64,000 nucleotides of DNA, from positions 1 through 64,000 of the forward strand of contig JAUTCR010000052.1 in assembly GCA_030673895.1 (NCBI GenBank), written 5' to 3'. Below, in pieces: positions 37,725 to 46,193 of the stretch. Made by a program: the position numbers and the translations under genes. The stretch comes from Verrucomicrobiota bacterium JB023 (lineage in GTDB: Bacteria; Verrucomicrobiota; Verrucomicrobiia; Verrucomicrobiales; Akkermansiaceae). Positions within the stretch are counted from its first letter, which is position 1. The number at the start of each line of letters is the position of its first letter. The notes under the pieces are model-generated. The model had not been told where the DNA came from and searched no databases. It saw only the letters and a program-made list of their open reading frames with translations.

Positions 37725-38651
37725 TTAGGGAATAGTGATGCGGAGAACGGCGCTCTTCTCCCCGGCGCTGAGGTCCTGGCTTCCGGGTGGGAGCAGGACA
37801 AATTGACCGGGCTGGTAGCTCTCTCCTCCGGCGGTCAGGCATCCACTCACGACCGCGATGAGGGAGAAGCGGTCCGCTCCCGCATTGCCAATCCCCTCGC
37901 CCGGTGCCAGCTCGAAGCGTTCGGTGTGAAAGTAGTCGCATTTCGCCAGCGTGTTGCCTTCCGGAGTATCCATCCCGGGCTCGAAGTCATTGAAGTCAAT
38001 GGAGGCGAGGGATTCCTCGACATGGAGCTGACGCGGCTTGCCGTCGAGACCCATCCGGTTCCAATCGAAGACCCGGTAGGTGGTGTCGGAGTTTTGCTGG
38101 ATTTCGAAGATGAGATTGCCGCCGCCGATGGCGTGGCAACGACCGGAGGGGATGAAGATGGACTCGCCAGCCTTTGGCACGATCTTGTGGACGGCCTCGG
38201 CGACGGTGCCTTCGTTGATGGATTGCTCGAAGGATTCCCGGGTCACGCCCTCCTTGAAGCCGATGTAGAGAGAGGCATCCGGGGTGGCATCGGCGATGAA
38301 CCACATCTCCGTCTTGGGTTCTCCGTTAAGAGAGTCCGCCAGATGGACCGGCGGGTGAACCTGGATGGAAAGATCATCCCGACAATCGAGGATCTTGATC
38401 AAGATGGGAAAGCGAGGGGCGTCAGGCACCTTGCCAAAGACTTCCTCACGATGGCTGGTCCACAGTTCGTGGAGGCTTTTGCCCTCGAAAGGCCCGCTGG
38501 CGACGACTGATTGGTCATCCTCACGGTCGACGATTTCCCAAGCCTCACCGTAGGGCTGGTCATCGGGCAATTGACGCCCGTAGATTGTCTCGAGGGAGCG
38601 GCCGCCCCAGACGCGGGTTTTATAGAGTGGAGTGAAGGTGATTGGGTTCAC
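37725..38651 (-). CDS. manA: Mannose-6-phosphate isomerase, class I (cupin)
   Basis: 308 residues. Interconverts mannose-6-phosphate and fructose-6-phosphate, feeding GDP-mannose synthesis. Zinc ligands are in QVHPPVHLAD, the Glu in KTEMWFIAD, and the His in SGRCHAIGGG; Y-K-x-x-x-W-G-G occurs at the N-terminus. It is the short class I form (YvyI-like). GTG 38651 (MNPITFTPLYK) is preferred to a TTG 21 nt upstream. It is downstream of hslR on the same strand. Confidence 0.95.
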   Translation of the reverse strand: MNPITFTPLYKTRVWGGRSLETIYGRQLPDDQPYGEAWEIVDREDDQSVVASGPFEGKSLHELWTSHREEVFGKVPDAPRFPILIKILDCRDDLSIQVHPPVHLADSLNGEPKTEMWFIADATPDASLYIGFKEGVTRESFEQSINEGTVAEAVHKIVPKAGESIFIPSGRCHAIGGGNLIFEIQQNSDTTYRVFDWNRMGLDGKPRQLHVEESLASIDFNDFEPGMDTPEGNTLAKCDYFHTERFELAPGEGIGNAGADRFSLIAVVSGCLTAGGESYQPGQFVLLPPGSQDLSAGEKSAVLRITIP

Positions 38652-38699
38652 GGGGGAAACCGTTATCAGCAAACAGCTATCTCCACATCATTTTTTCCC

Positions 38700-39107
38700 T
38701 CAGTCTTCGCCGAAGAAAGGTGAGTGTTTGTTCCACTCCCGACGTTTCTTTTTCGTCATCCGGCCTTGGTCGCCTTCCTGGCGGAAGAGGCGCTCCTGCC
38801 TGAGGATGGATTTCTTGGCTTCCGCTTCCGAGATGGCTGCTTGCGACGTGTGTTCGGCGTAGGCCTCGCGGGCCAAGGGCGCGGAGACCCGCTTCTCGAG
38901 CAGCTGCTTCACCTCGAGTTGACGGGTGAGGAGGTTATCCGGCGGAGTGACTTCCAGATGGTCGCCGATGCGAATCGAGGCTGAAGGCTTGAGGGATTTG
39001 CCAAGCCGCTTGATTTTCCCCGCTTCGCAAGCTTTGGCTGTCAAGGAGCGCGTCTTATAGATGCGGACGGCCCAGAGCCATTTGTCGATTCGGCAGGTCT
39101 CAGGCAT
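38700..39107 (-). CDS. hslR: S4-domain RNA-binding heat-shock protein HslR/Hsp15 type
   Basis: 135 residues. The N-terminal S4 domain (RIDKWLWAVRIYKTRSLTAKACEAGKI) binds RNA; Hsp15 recognises stalled 50S subunits carrying nascent peptidyl-tRNA. A basic C-terminal tail (MTKKKRREWNK) is typical. It starts 3 nt after the stop of the alpha/alpha-toroid protein gene, so it is probably in the same transcript. Confidence 0.93.
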   Translation of the reverse strand: MPETCRIDKWLWAVRIYKTRSLTAKACEAGKIKRLGKSLKPSASIRIGDHLEVTPPDNLLTRQLEVKQLLEKRVSAPLAREAYAEHTSQAAISEAEAKKSILRQERLFRQEGDQGRMTKKKRREWNKHSPFFGED

Positions 39108-39110
39108 GAG

Positions 39111-40316
39111 TTAGGATTCGGTCTTTCCCAGATAGCGGGCGAGGCTGGTGAGTGCATAACCCGTGCCATAGGCCTGATGATAGGCGTAGAGCGGGTAGTC
39201 CCACCAGGAGCCATCCTTCTCCTGCTTGTCGAGGAGGAGGCGGGCGAGGGGCTCGAGTAGGTCCGCGCGGTCTTCTTCCGCTAATTCCTGGAAGCAACCA
39301 GCCGCGTAGTAATGGGCGTAATAGTAGAAATAGCCGGAAATCTGGAAATGGGTCTCATGTGGCACCGGACGCTTGCGTCCAATGGAGAGGAAGCCGTCGC
39401 GCTTGGTGAGGCGGTCGAGCCATTCAATGAGGCGCTCGTCGGTGATGCGCTCATCCCCGTAGGCCCGTTGGGCGAGCTGGCATGCCTGGGAGCGGGCGAG
39501 AGAGCCGGCGGGTCGATTGATCCCTCGGCGGGGCACGATCCAGTGGCTGTAGGAATAGTTGTAGGTCCCATCGGGATTTTCGCAGAAGCGCAGAAGCCGG
39601 AGAGCGCCTTTGACGACTTTGGGATCGGGCTTCAGCCCAAGCGTCTGCTCCGCCTCCTTCATGGCGAGCAGGGCGGATGCAGTGGTGAAGGGGGTGGGTG
39701 TGCCTGTGGGTGTGCTCGTGGCGAGATCGTCGCGCTCGTAGTAACCCCAGCCTCCATTGAGATCGGCGTAGCGATGGAGGAGTTCCAGCTGTTGCTCGGC
39801 GAGGCGCACGAGAGCTGCTCGCTTGGAGTCATCGCCCTCGCGCAGACGGTAGAGGCTGCAGATCGCGCGGAGGCCGTAGGCATGGCCCCAGATATTATAC
39901 ATCGTAGTCTGCTCCGCGCGACGGAGCCGGGGAAGCTCTGTGAGCATCCATTGTTCGGCTTTGTCGATGGTGGCCATCGTGGCCGGGCGACGGTCGCCGG
40001 ATTCAATGATCCCCTGGAGGGCCAAGCCTGTGGTGCCAGCGCGGAAGGCGTGGTGGGCACCGGGCAGGGGAGCGTAAACATTCAGGCCCTTGGTGCGCGT
40101 CGCGCTGCCCCAGGAGCCGTTCTTGTTTTGTGATGAGTTCAGGTAATCCACCCCCCGCGTCAGGGCATCCTCCATCTCTTGCCGGATGGCTTGGCTCTCG
40201 TTGGCGGAAGCCGCCGCCGCGGCAGGAGAATCTGCCTGCGCGGGTGCTTCCTGGGCGGGAAGCATGGCTGTGCCGAGGAGGAGAAGGATGGCGGAGGTTG
40301 TGAATTTGGCTGACAT
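39111..40316 (-). CDS. Secreted alpha/alpha-toroid (prenyltransferase/squalene-oxidase repeat) protein
   Basis: 401 residues with a signal peptide (about 22 residues). It contains QW-type or prenyltransferase repeats: YLNSSQNKNGSWGSA near residue 60, LNGGWGYYERDD near 190, and LLDKQEKDGSWWDYPLYAYHQAYGTGYALTSL near the C-terminus. These define the alpha/alpha-barrel found in terpene cyclases, prenyltransferases and complement-like proteins. I see no DXDD or DDXXD acid motif of cyclases, so a binding or scaffold role is more likely than catalysis. It is downstream of a membrane-fusion-like gene and a hairpin. Confidence 0.8.
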   Translation of the reverse strand: MSAKFTTSAILLLLGTAMLPAQEAPAQADSPAAAAASANESQAIRQEMEDALTRGVDYLNSSQNKNGSWGSATRTKGLNVYAPLPGAHHAFRAGTTGLALQGIIESGDRRPATMATIDKAEQWMLTELPRLRRAEQTTMYNIWGHAYGLRAICSLYRLREGDDSKRAALVRLAEQQLELLHRYADLNGGWGYYERDDLATSTPTGTPTPFTTASALLAMKEAEQTLGLKPDPKVVKGALRLLRFCENPDGTYNYSYSHWIVPRRGINRPAGSLARSQACQLAQRAYGDERITDERLIEWLDRLTKRDGFLSIGRKRPVPHETHFQISGYFYYYAHYYAAGCFQELAEEDRADLLEPLARLLLDKQEKDGSWWDYPLYAYHQAYGTGYALTSLARYLGKTES

Positions 40317-40330
40317 CACTTGTTGAATAA

Positions 40331-40350
40331 GGCGGCGATTGCTCGCCGCC
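40331..40350 (-). terminator. Hairpin between adaptor and toroid genes
   Basis: A perfect 8-bp G+C stem (GGCGGCGA/TCGCCGCC) with a 4-nt loop lies 8 nt past the stop of the adaptor gene and 14 nt before the toroid gene start. Only a weak TTATT follows on the minus strand, so it may be an attenuator or an mRNA-stability element rather than a full terminator. Confidence 0.5.
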
Positions 40351-40358
40351 CATGAAGT

Positions 40359-41714
40359 TTAGTGAAGGATGACCTGACCTTCCTCAAGGCCGGAGACGAC
40401 CTCGACGAGGTCGCCGTTTTCTTGCCCGGTTTGGATGACGCGCTCCTCGGGGTCACCTTCGGAGAGCTTGACGCGCACATAGCGGGTTCCGTCCTCCCGC
40501 TCTTTGATCGCGGCCTTCGGGATGGTGATGGCCTCGTCATTCTTGTAGAAGGTGATCTCGGTTTTGCCCTTGGAACCGGCGAAGACGAAGGGCTCGGGCT
40601 TGGCGGCAGGGATGGTGACGAGGTGCTTGCCCTCGAGGTCTGGCCATGAGGCGATGCTGGCGAGCGGAGCCGGCTCGGTGGCGGAGTTGAGTGTGCTCAA
40701 CTTGGCTGCGGTTTCGCTATCGACCAAGGCGTTCAGGGTGAGAGGCGCGTCAGTTGGAACCACGGTCAGTACCACGGTCTCGAGGGGCAGCGTGCCGCCG
40801 ACCTTGAAGTACTTGTTGGCGTCGCCTTTTTTCCAGCGTCCGTCTTCGAACTCGCCGAAGTAAAGGCGTCCGTCCATTTCAGCGAGTTGCTCGAAGAGCG
40901 CGCCGTCCTCTTTGCCTTCAGCCAGCTTTTTGCGGGCAAGCTCAAGTTCGCGCTCGGCTTTGCTCACTTCGACTGCCTTGAGATTGTATTTCCGCTCCAG
41001 ATTGCCCTTCGCGGTGGCATAGTTGATTTGGGCTTCGGTCACGGCTTGCTCCATCTTCTCCTGTTTCCGGGGGAGCGCGGCCTCCAGGCTGCGCTGGGTG
41101 CGGCGCTTCATTTCCGCCAACGAGAACTTGGCGGATTCGACGGAGTTTTGCTGGCGGACAAGGATGATTTCCTCGGTCTCTTCGGTGAGGTCGTCTTCCT
41201 CATACATCTGCTTGAGCTGCTTAAGCTCTTCCTCCTCGTAAGCGAGGGACAGTTCGCGCTGTTTGACGCTGAAGGCGAGGTCTTCTTTTTCAGCCGGTAG
41301 GCCAACTTCGAGGAAATACTTCAAGTCGGATTCGGCATGATCGAGAGCTTCCTTGGCCCGGGCGAGGGTCAGCTCGTTTTTCTGCTTCAGCTCGGTCAAT
41401 TCGCGGTTGGAGATGGCGAGTTGAAGCTCTTTCGTCTTCACCTCGTCCTCCAAGCCGGCCAGCCATTGGTCGTACTCGTCCTTATCAAAGGAGAGGAGGC
41501 TGTCGCCTTGGGCGACGGTGGAGCCATGTTCTGGCTGTTCGGTGAGAACGAACTTTTTCCATTGTTTCGGAGAGAGGGAAACCTCCTGGGCCTCGGCGGG
41601 TAGGTAGAGACCCTCGAGGGTTTCGGTGATGGTGAAAGGAGATTTCGTAACGGAATGTTCGCCAGCGGCCTGCAGCAGGCCGGGAATGAGGAGCAGAAGA
41701 CAGAAGCGTTTCAT
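40359..41714 (-). CDS. Periplasmic adaptor/membrane-fusion-like protein
   Basis: 451 residues with a signal peptide (about 17 residues). The domain order resembles HlyD/RND adaptors: a beta-barrel/lipoyl-like part (about 25-75), a very long coiled-coil hairpin (about 85-275, strongly Glu/Lys/Leu rich), then a second lipoyl/barrel part and a membrane-proximal domain. The latter has ITIPKAAIKEREDGTRYVRVKL and VVSGLEEGQVILH, which are typical RND adaptor phrases. No RND pump, MacB-type ABC or TolC-like gene is nearby; the next gene encodes the alpha/alpha-toroid protein. Confidence 0.82.
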   Translation of the reverse strand: MKRFCLLLLIPGLLQAAGEHSVTKSPFTITETLEGLYLPAEAQEVSLSPKQWKKFVLTEQPEHGSTVAQGDSLLSFDKDEYDQWLAGLEDEVKTKELQLAISNRELTELKQKNELTLARAKEALDHAESDLKYFLEVGLPAEKEDLAFSVKQRELSLAYEEEELKQLKQMYEEDDLTEETEEIILVRQQNSVESAKFSLAEMKRRTQRSLEAALPRKQEKMEQAVTEAQINYATAKGNLERKYNLKAVEVSKAERELELARKKLAEGKEDGALFEQLAEMDGRLYFGEFEDGRWKKGDANKYFKVGGTLPLETVVLTVVPTDAPLTLNALVDSETAAKLSTLNSATEPAPLASIASWPDLEGKHLVTIPAAKPEPFVFAGSKGKTEITFYKNDEAITIPKAAIKEREDGTRYVRVKLSEGDPEERVIQTGQENGDLVEVVSGLEEGQVILH

Positions 41715-41872
41715 CGAAGGTGTGGGCAGCTAAGCAAATTGCGCTCGGAAAGCGAGGCAGGAGATGATTTCAGGTTCAAAAAAAATCCCTGCGGAAGCCG
41801 GAGTCGTGAGCGACGCTGGCTTGGCGCAAGGATGTAGGGGACAATCGGAGCGGGGCAGACCCCGCGAAGGGG

Positions 41873-42358
41873 TTACGGAACGATGAAAATCTTGGCCTTG
41901 GACTTGTCCGGCTGTCCGGAGGCATCGACGTAGGGCTTGCCGGTGGCGGGGTCGATGGGGATGGTCGAGGTGTCGTAGGCTTTTTGCCCGCTCTTGAAGC
42001 CCTCAACGTTGATCACATTGTAGGGAGCGTAGGGAGAGATGACGGTGTTGGGCTTCACTCCGGGGGTTGCGGTCAGGTAGTTGGACTCATTCGTCGGGGT
42101 GATGGAAGGAATGGTGATCGGATCCGGACGGTAAGGGCGCGAGGGGTCCGTGCTGGAGCTGCCGCTGCTCGCCGAGGGACTCGTCGGAAGCCGATTGGGA
42201 GTGGCACTGGGCCGGGTCGGCGAGTAGTCAGGAGCCGGAGTCATGGGGGCCGTGCCCGGGGAGGCCCCAGGGATGGGTGGATATTGTGGCTGGTAGGGCA
42301 CACAGGAGACCAGTGATAGGGCGGTGCCGGCGGCGACCATGGCTAGGAGTGTTTTCAT
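41873..42358 (-). CDS. Proline-rich lipoprotein
   Basis: 161 residues with lipobox LVSC (Cys19), followed by a long Pro/Ser/Thr-rich disordered region (about 20-110) and a short C-terminal segment (NVINVEGFKSGQKAYDTSTI). No catalytic motif. Likely an envelope spacer or wall-associated lipoprotein. It is separate from the upstream gene by 73 nt and from the adaptor gene by 158 nt, a stretch in which I see nothing else. Confidence 0.72.
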   Translation of the reverse strand: MKTLLAMVAAGTALSLVSCVPYQPQYPPIPGASPGTAPMTPAPDYSPTRPSATPNRLPTSPSASSGSSSTDPSRPYRPDPITIPSITPTNESNYLTATPGVKPNTVISPYAPYNVINVEGFKSGQKAYDTSTIPIDPATGKPYVDASGQPDKSKAKIFIVP

Positions 42359-42431
42359 AAAGGATTCCAGAGAATAGGTGGTTGAGGTGATTTAACAAAC
42401 TGCAAGCACGACACTTGCCGAGTGTCTTCGA

Positions 42432-43130
42432 TCAGGAGGATTTTGATGGAGCGACCATTTGGCGCTTCTCGTCCGCGGGTGCCTTGGAGTTCTGTTGGAG
42501 GCGTTTCTGGTTCTTGAAGTCTTCGTCACGCTGCTCCCTCTCTTCGGCTCCGGTATCGACGGCGGCGTTGCGTGGCAATTGGTTCTCTTTGATGATCCCG
42601 GTCGCGAGGCAAAGGAGATTGTAGTTGTGGCTGATTACGGCCGGGAAGCTGACGCGGCCGGGCTCGGCAATGTTTTCCTGCAGAAGCTTGGCCGAGAGAT
42701 CGGCCACGAGGTCGGTCCCGACTTTAGCAATCTTGTCGATAGCGACCATAGAGGAGCCTGCGGTGGTGCCGAGCCGGATAGCGTCGGAGGTGATTCGCTT
42801 GCCCTGCAGCGCCATGGATGAGCTGGCCTCGGTGATGTTGCCGTGCCGGTCGAGGGTGACTTGCAAGATGGCGTGATCATCGGATGCGAAGACGCCGCGC
42901 AGGTGATCGATGCGCAGAGAGATGAAAATGCCACCATCCAGCATGGCGGTGACCTCGGGCTTCCAGGTGCGATACTTCGACCCCGAGCTTTCATACTCTG
43001 CCGCGCGATCACCTTTCTCGTTCCAGCCGCCTAGGCGCTGGCCAAGTTGATCGATGTTCACGATAGGCCCGGCGAGGAGACCGGAGGCCAGCGCGAGGTT
43101 GAGAAGGAGGAAGGGAACCAGTTTCATCAT
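42432..43130 (-). CDS. Secreted protein of unknown function
   Basis: 232 residues with a clear signal peptide ending near Ala20-Gly21. The middle is an alpha/beta domain of unknown type with no catalytic motif, and the C-terminal 45 residues are charged and low-complexity (EEREQRDEDFKNQKRLQQN). Two consecutive ATG codons at 43130 and 43127 begin the gene. I do not recognise a family. Confidence 0.68.
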   Translation of the reverse strand: MMKLVPFLLLNLALASGLLAGPIVNIDQLGQRLGGWNEKGDRAAEYESSGSKYRTWKPEVTAMLDGGIFISLRIDHLRGVFASDDHAILQVTLDRHGNITEASSSMALQGKRITSDAIRLGTTAGSSMVAIDKIAKVGTDLVADLSAKLLQENIAEPGRVSFPAVISHNYNLLCLATGIIKENQLPRNAAVDTGAEEREQRDEDFKNQKRLQQNSKAPADEKRQMVAPSKSS

Positions 43131-43266
43131 GTCGTCTGAATGTCGGTTAAGAAGACGGAGGTTGCCGCCAATTTGTTCATGCTAAATTTGCAGCACAAGA
43201 ATTTTATTCCGAGTGGCGGTGCACCGCTGAGTCACCAATAGGTTGGCTTGATGACTTCGCAACCGC

Positions 43267-43806
43267 TCAGGAGCGACGTTTCCGCTTCTTCTTGGGAGCC
43301 AAATCAATGGCTGCGGGGTCGAAGGCCTCTGGATCATAGCCGGGCAAATCCCAGGCTATTTCCCCGCTGAGGGCTTGCATGTAGCGGAAGGCGCCGCCGA
43401 AGTCCTCCGGAGGGCCATTGCGCTCCCCTTCAAGAAGCTCCAGGCCTTCCCCCTCGTCTTTCTTTTCGAAGACGATCTCGTGAATCCAGTCCTCCGCGAA
43501 GTCGTACCGGAAAAGAATGCGGACGGGAGTGCGGCGGCGGCCAATGAATTCCTGCAAAGTGATCTTCTTTTCGTCCTGAAAGGCTCCTCCCATCGGCACT
43601 TGGTCGGCGAGGCCTACCGGCCCGATGACGTCGACCAGACGCTTTCCCTTACCGTGACGGAATTCATGCGGGTGCTTGTTCTCCCACCCCAGGGATGCCT
43701 GAAGGGCGTCGTTGAATTGTTCGAACGTGAAATCAGCGGGGACGGCAAGGCGGCGCCAAATTTCCGGAGTGATCTGGTAAAGAAAAATTTTGACGATGTA
43801 ACGCAT
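43267..43806 (-). CDS. Plasmid pRiA4b ORF-3-like family protein
   Basis: 179 residues matching the pRiA4b ORF-3 family: VKIFLYQITPEIWRRLAVPADFTFEQFNDALQ at the start, LGWENKHPHEF, ILFRYDFAEDWIHEI, and PEDFGGAFRY near the C-terminus. First described on an Agrobacterium plasmid and often seen near mobile elements, its function is unknown. A basic tail (APKKKRKRRS) ends it. No transposase or repeat is visible beside it. Confidence 0.93.
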   Translation of the reverse strand: MRYIVKIFLYQITPEIWRRLAVPADFTFEQFNDALQASLGWENKHPHEFRHGKGKRLVDVIGPVGLADQVPMGGAFQDEKKITLQEFIGRRRTPVRILFRYDFAEDWIHEIVFEKKDEGEGLELLEGERNGPPEDFGGAFRYMQALSGEIAWDLPGYDPEAFDPAAIDLAPKKKRKRRS

Positions 43807-43984
43807 GGGCGAGACCGCAGCGTGTAAGCAGGCAGGAGGGATTTGCCAATGGGAAAGATGAGGTGAATGAGAGCGGGAAGGGGAGTTGCACCGGCGATGT
43901 GGCGGGTGACAATCCCGTCAAGAAACACAGGATTCCGGTGATATTGGCTTGAGGGTCGGCTCGCCTGTGGGAGGGTGGGCGGTG

Positions 43985-45415
43985 ATGAGTCGTGCAATTC
44001 CTCTCTTGGCCTTGATGTTGATGAGCCTGCAGGCGCTAGGGCAAACCTTCGGACCGACCCGGGAGCGTCCCCCTGCCGTCCCGCGCGAATTCCGGGGGGC
44101 ATGGGCAGCCTGCGTTTATAATATCGATTGGCCCAGCCGCAAAGGGTTGAGCGCCGGAGCCCAGCAGGCCGAATTGCGCTCGATTCTCAATCGCATGCAG
44201 AGCCTGAACATGAACGCCCTCATCTTTCAGGTCCGGCCTAATGCGGATGCGGTATATCGTTCGTCCATCGAGCCCTGGAGTTCTTGGCTGACTGGCACCA
44301 TGGGCCGTTCCCCGGGCTACGACCCCTTGGAATACTGCATCCAGCAGGCCCATGCGCGAGGCATTGAGGTCCATGCCTGGTTCAATCCCTTCCGCGCCCT
44401 GCCAAATGCCAGCATGGCAACGAGTTCGAATCATGTCACTCGGACCAATCCTTCCGTGATTCGAAAGTTCAAAACCTACAAGTGGATGGATCCTGCAAGC
44501 TCCTTCACTCGCAAGCGGGCCCTTGATGTGATGCTCGATGTCGTCCGCCGCTACGACGTCGATGGCATCCATATTGATGACTACTTCTATCCCTATCCAG
44601 ACGTCGACTCATCCGGTCGCCCCAAGCAGCAGTTCCCTGATGGCAAAAGTCCGTCCCAGCGTCGGGCCTATGTCGATGGCTTCGTCAAAGACATGTATGC
44701 CTCCGTCAAGCGGGTGAAGCCCTGGGTACGAGTAGGGATCAGCCCCTTTGGCATTTGGCGTCCCGGCGTCCCGGCAGGCACCACCGCCCGCATTGACGCC
44801 TACTCCCACCTGTCTGCCGATTCACGGAAGTGGTTGGCCAATGGTTGGTGTGATTACCTGAGCCCGCAGCTGTATTGGCGCATCGGGAGCGAACAAGATT
44901 TTCGCAAGCTGCTCTCCTGGTGGCGCTCCCAAGGGAGTCGACCCGTGTGGCCTGGTATCGCCACCGCGCGAGTCAACTCCTCTGAAGACCCGGGCCGGCC
45001 GGCGGGGGAAATTGTGAAGCAGGTGAATCTGTCGCGCTCGATTGGAAGAAATTGGGTGGGTCATGTCCACTGGAGCATGAAGTCGGTGATGCAAAATCGC
45101 GGCGGAGTGAGCTCGGCCATGAAGGGGAGTGTCTATCAAGAGCCGGCTTTGGTGCCCCCTATGCCGTGGCTGAGCAAGAAGCCCTTGCCCAGCCCGAGAG
45201 TGACAGCGAGCGGAACCTCGGTCAGCTGGTCCAAGGTATCCGGAGCGTCCAAGTATGCGGTGCAAGCTCGCTATGGAAAAACCTGGCGATGCACTCACGT
45301 TGTCTCGGCAGGGACCACATCGGTTTCGCTTCCGCCGGGAGCACAAGCAGTTGCCGTCACCGTAGTTGACCGATTTGGTACTGGGAGTGCTCCCACTGTC
45401 TTGGCGCGGAATTAA
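43985..45415 (+). CDS. Secreted glycosidase-like GHL10 (family 10 glycosylhydrolase-like) protein
   Basis: 476 residues with a signal peptide (MSRAIPLLALMLMSLQALG). The (beta/alpha)8-type GHL10/YddW domain follows: EFRGAWAACVYNIDWPS, LNMNALIFQVRPNADAVY, GYDPLEYCIQQAHARGIEVHAWFNPFRA, YDVDGIHIDDYFYPYP and WVRVGISPFGIWRPG. The Asp-rich DGIHIDDYF strand is the probable catalytic face. A C-terminal fibronectin-III-like domain (about 400-476) is present. Probably acts on cell-wall or extracellular glycans. ATG 43985 is chosen; the frame is open 36 nt upstream. Confidence 0.92.
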   Translation: MSRAIPLLALMLMSLQALGQTFGPTRERPPAVPREFRGAWAACVYNIDWPSRKGLSAGAQQAELRSILNRMQSLNMNALIFQVRPNADAVYRSSIEPWSSWLTGTMGRSPGYDPLEYCIQQAHARGIEVHAWFNPFRALPNASMATSSNHVTRTNPSVIRKFKTYKWMDPASSFTRKRALDVMLDVVRRYDVDGIHIDDYFYPYPDVDSSGRPKQQFPDGKSPSQRRAYVDGFVKDMYASVKRVKPWVRVGISPFGIWRPGVPAGTTARIDAYSHLSADSRKWLANGWCDYLSPQLYWRIGSEQDFRKLLSWWRSQGSRPVWPGIATARVNSSEDPGRPAGEIVKQVNLSRSIGRNWVGHVHWSMKSVMQNRGGVSSAMKGSVYQEPALVPPMPWLSKKPLPSPRVTASGTSVSWSKVSGASKYAVQARYGKTWRCTHVVSAGTTSVSLPPGAQAVAVTVVDRFGTGSAPTVLARN

Positions 45416-45518
45416 AGAAAATCGACACTTTGATTAATTTTGCTTAAACAAAATGTTTCTTTATGCAATCGTGGCGGCGGTGAGCTGAGGGTATTTTCCC
45501 TTTTTTTGCCGCATCCAC

Positions 45519-45547
45519 TTGACCTGCGAGCGAACTTTTTTTATCCG
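45519..45547 (+). promoter_or_regulatory. Possible promoter before small secreted-protein gene
   Basis: -35 TTGACC (45519-45524), 17-nt spacer, and a partial -10 TATCCG. It sits 49 nt before the ATG at 45597. The -35 is good but the -10 is weak. Confidence 0.35.
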
Positions 45548-45596
45548 CCGGTCACCCTAACCCGACACAATACATCCCCCGAAAGAACTCCTACGA

Positions 45597-45785
45597 ATGA
45601 AAATCCCCGCCTTTATCACGACTTCCTCCCTCGTTTTGTTTGGTTGGCTTGCAGCAAGCTACACCCAGGAGTTATCGGAAAGTGGATACGCTCTGGATGC
45701 CGCCCCTTCTCTTTCACCTGGCCTCTTCGAGGCTGCCCTGAAGAGCGAACAGTCTGAGCGAGAGGCTCTGACCGCAGTCAAGTAG
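45597..45785 (+). CDS. Small secreted peptide of unknown function
   Basis: 62 residues with an N-terminal hydrophobic signal sequence (IPAFITTSSLVLFGWLAASY) and a short hydrophilic tail rich in Ser and Glu. No strong ribosome site is seen. It is supported mainly by the signal sequence, the candidate promoter upstream and the terminator-like hairpins downstream (45816-45889). It is too short to assign. Confidence 0.5.
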   Translation: MKIPAFITTSSLVLFGWLAASYTQELSESGYALDAAPSLSPGLFEAALKSEQSEREALTAVK

Positions 45786-45815
45786 TCTTCTTGGCGTTCT
45801 CTTTCTTGAGAAAGC

Positions 45816-45844
45816 TTGGAGGCTATGCTAGCTTTAGCCTCCAA
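45816..45844 (+). repeat. Perfect 10-bp stem hairpin
   Basis: TTGGAGGCTA (45816-45825) pairs with TAGCCTCCAA (45835-45844) around a 9-nt loop, 30 nt after the small gene stop. No T run follows. It shares the GGAGGC/GCCTCC core with two other hairpins in the window. Confidence 0.55.
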
Positions 45845-45863
45845 TGCCAAAAACCAAATTTCT

Positions 45864-45889
45864 CGACGCGGCTCATCGCGTCGCCTTTT
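45864..45889 (+). terminator. Probable intrinsic terminator
   Basis: CGACGCG (45864-45870) pairs with CGCGTCG (45877-45883) around a 6-nt loop, followed by CCTTTTC. It lies downstream of the 62-residue gene. The rest of the 45890-46193 stretch before the zinc-ribbon gene shows no convincing coding region. It does hold a small GAGTTT-C-AAACTC inverted repeat near 46156. Confidence 0.65.
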
Positions 45890-46193
45890 CATGTTGGCGG
45901 AATTGTTTTCGCTCGTGCGCCAAGCAGGTCCTCACATTGCGGGACACCATTGAAGCGAGTTCGGAGCAGGCCGCCGCAAACATCTTAGCTTTTTGGACAT
46001 CCGGGCATTCCAACTCCCGCGCGGAGTTGGCCAAAATTCCCGTTGCTGATGCTCATCGGCCTCGCGCCACCCGGCGGGAGGTCGCCCTCTGGCGTCGATT
46101 TTAATTTTGAATAGGATGAACCCCGGCGGGTTAAACTTGCCAGAGGGGTCGGTTTGAGTTTCAAACTCACTTCCTTAAGTTCTATTTCTTTTG

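Noticed and set aside
43267-43806. pRiA4b ORF-3-like gene as proof of a mobile element
   Set aside because: No transposase, integrase, terminal repeats or target-site duplication are visible around it, and the family is also found in ordinary chromosomes.
45844-46104. Small 86-codon frame on the plus strand
   Set aside because: A terminator-like hairpin (45864-45889) lies inside it. It has no signal sequence, no recognisable domain and an atypical composition rich in Arg and Cys.
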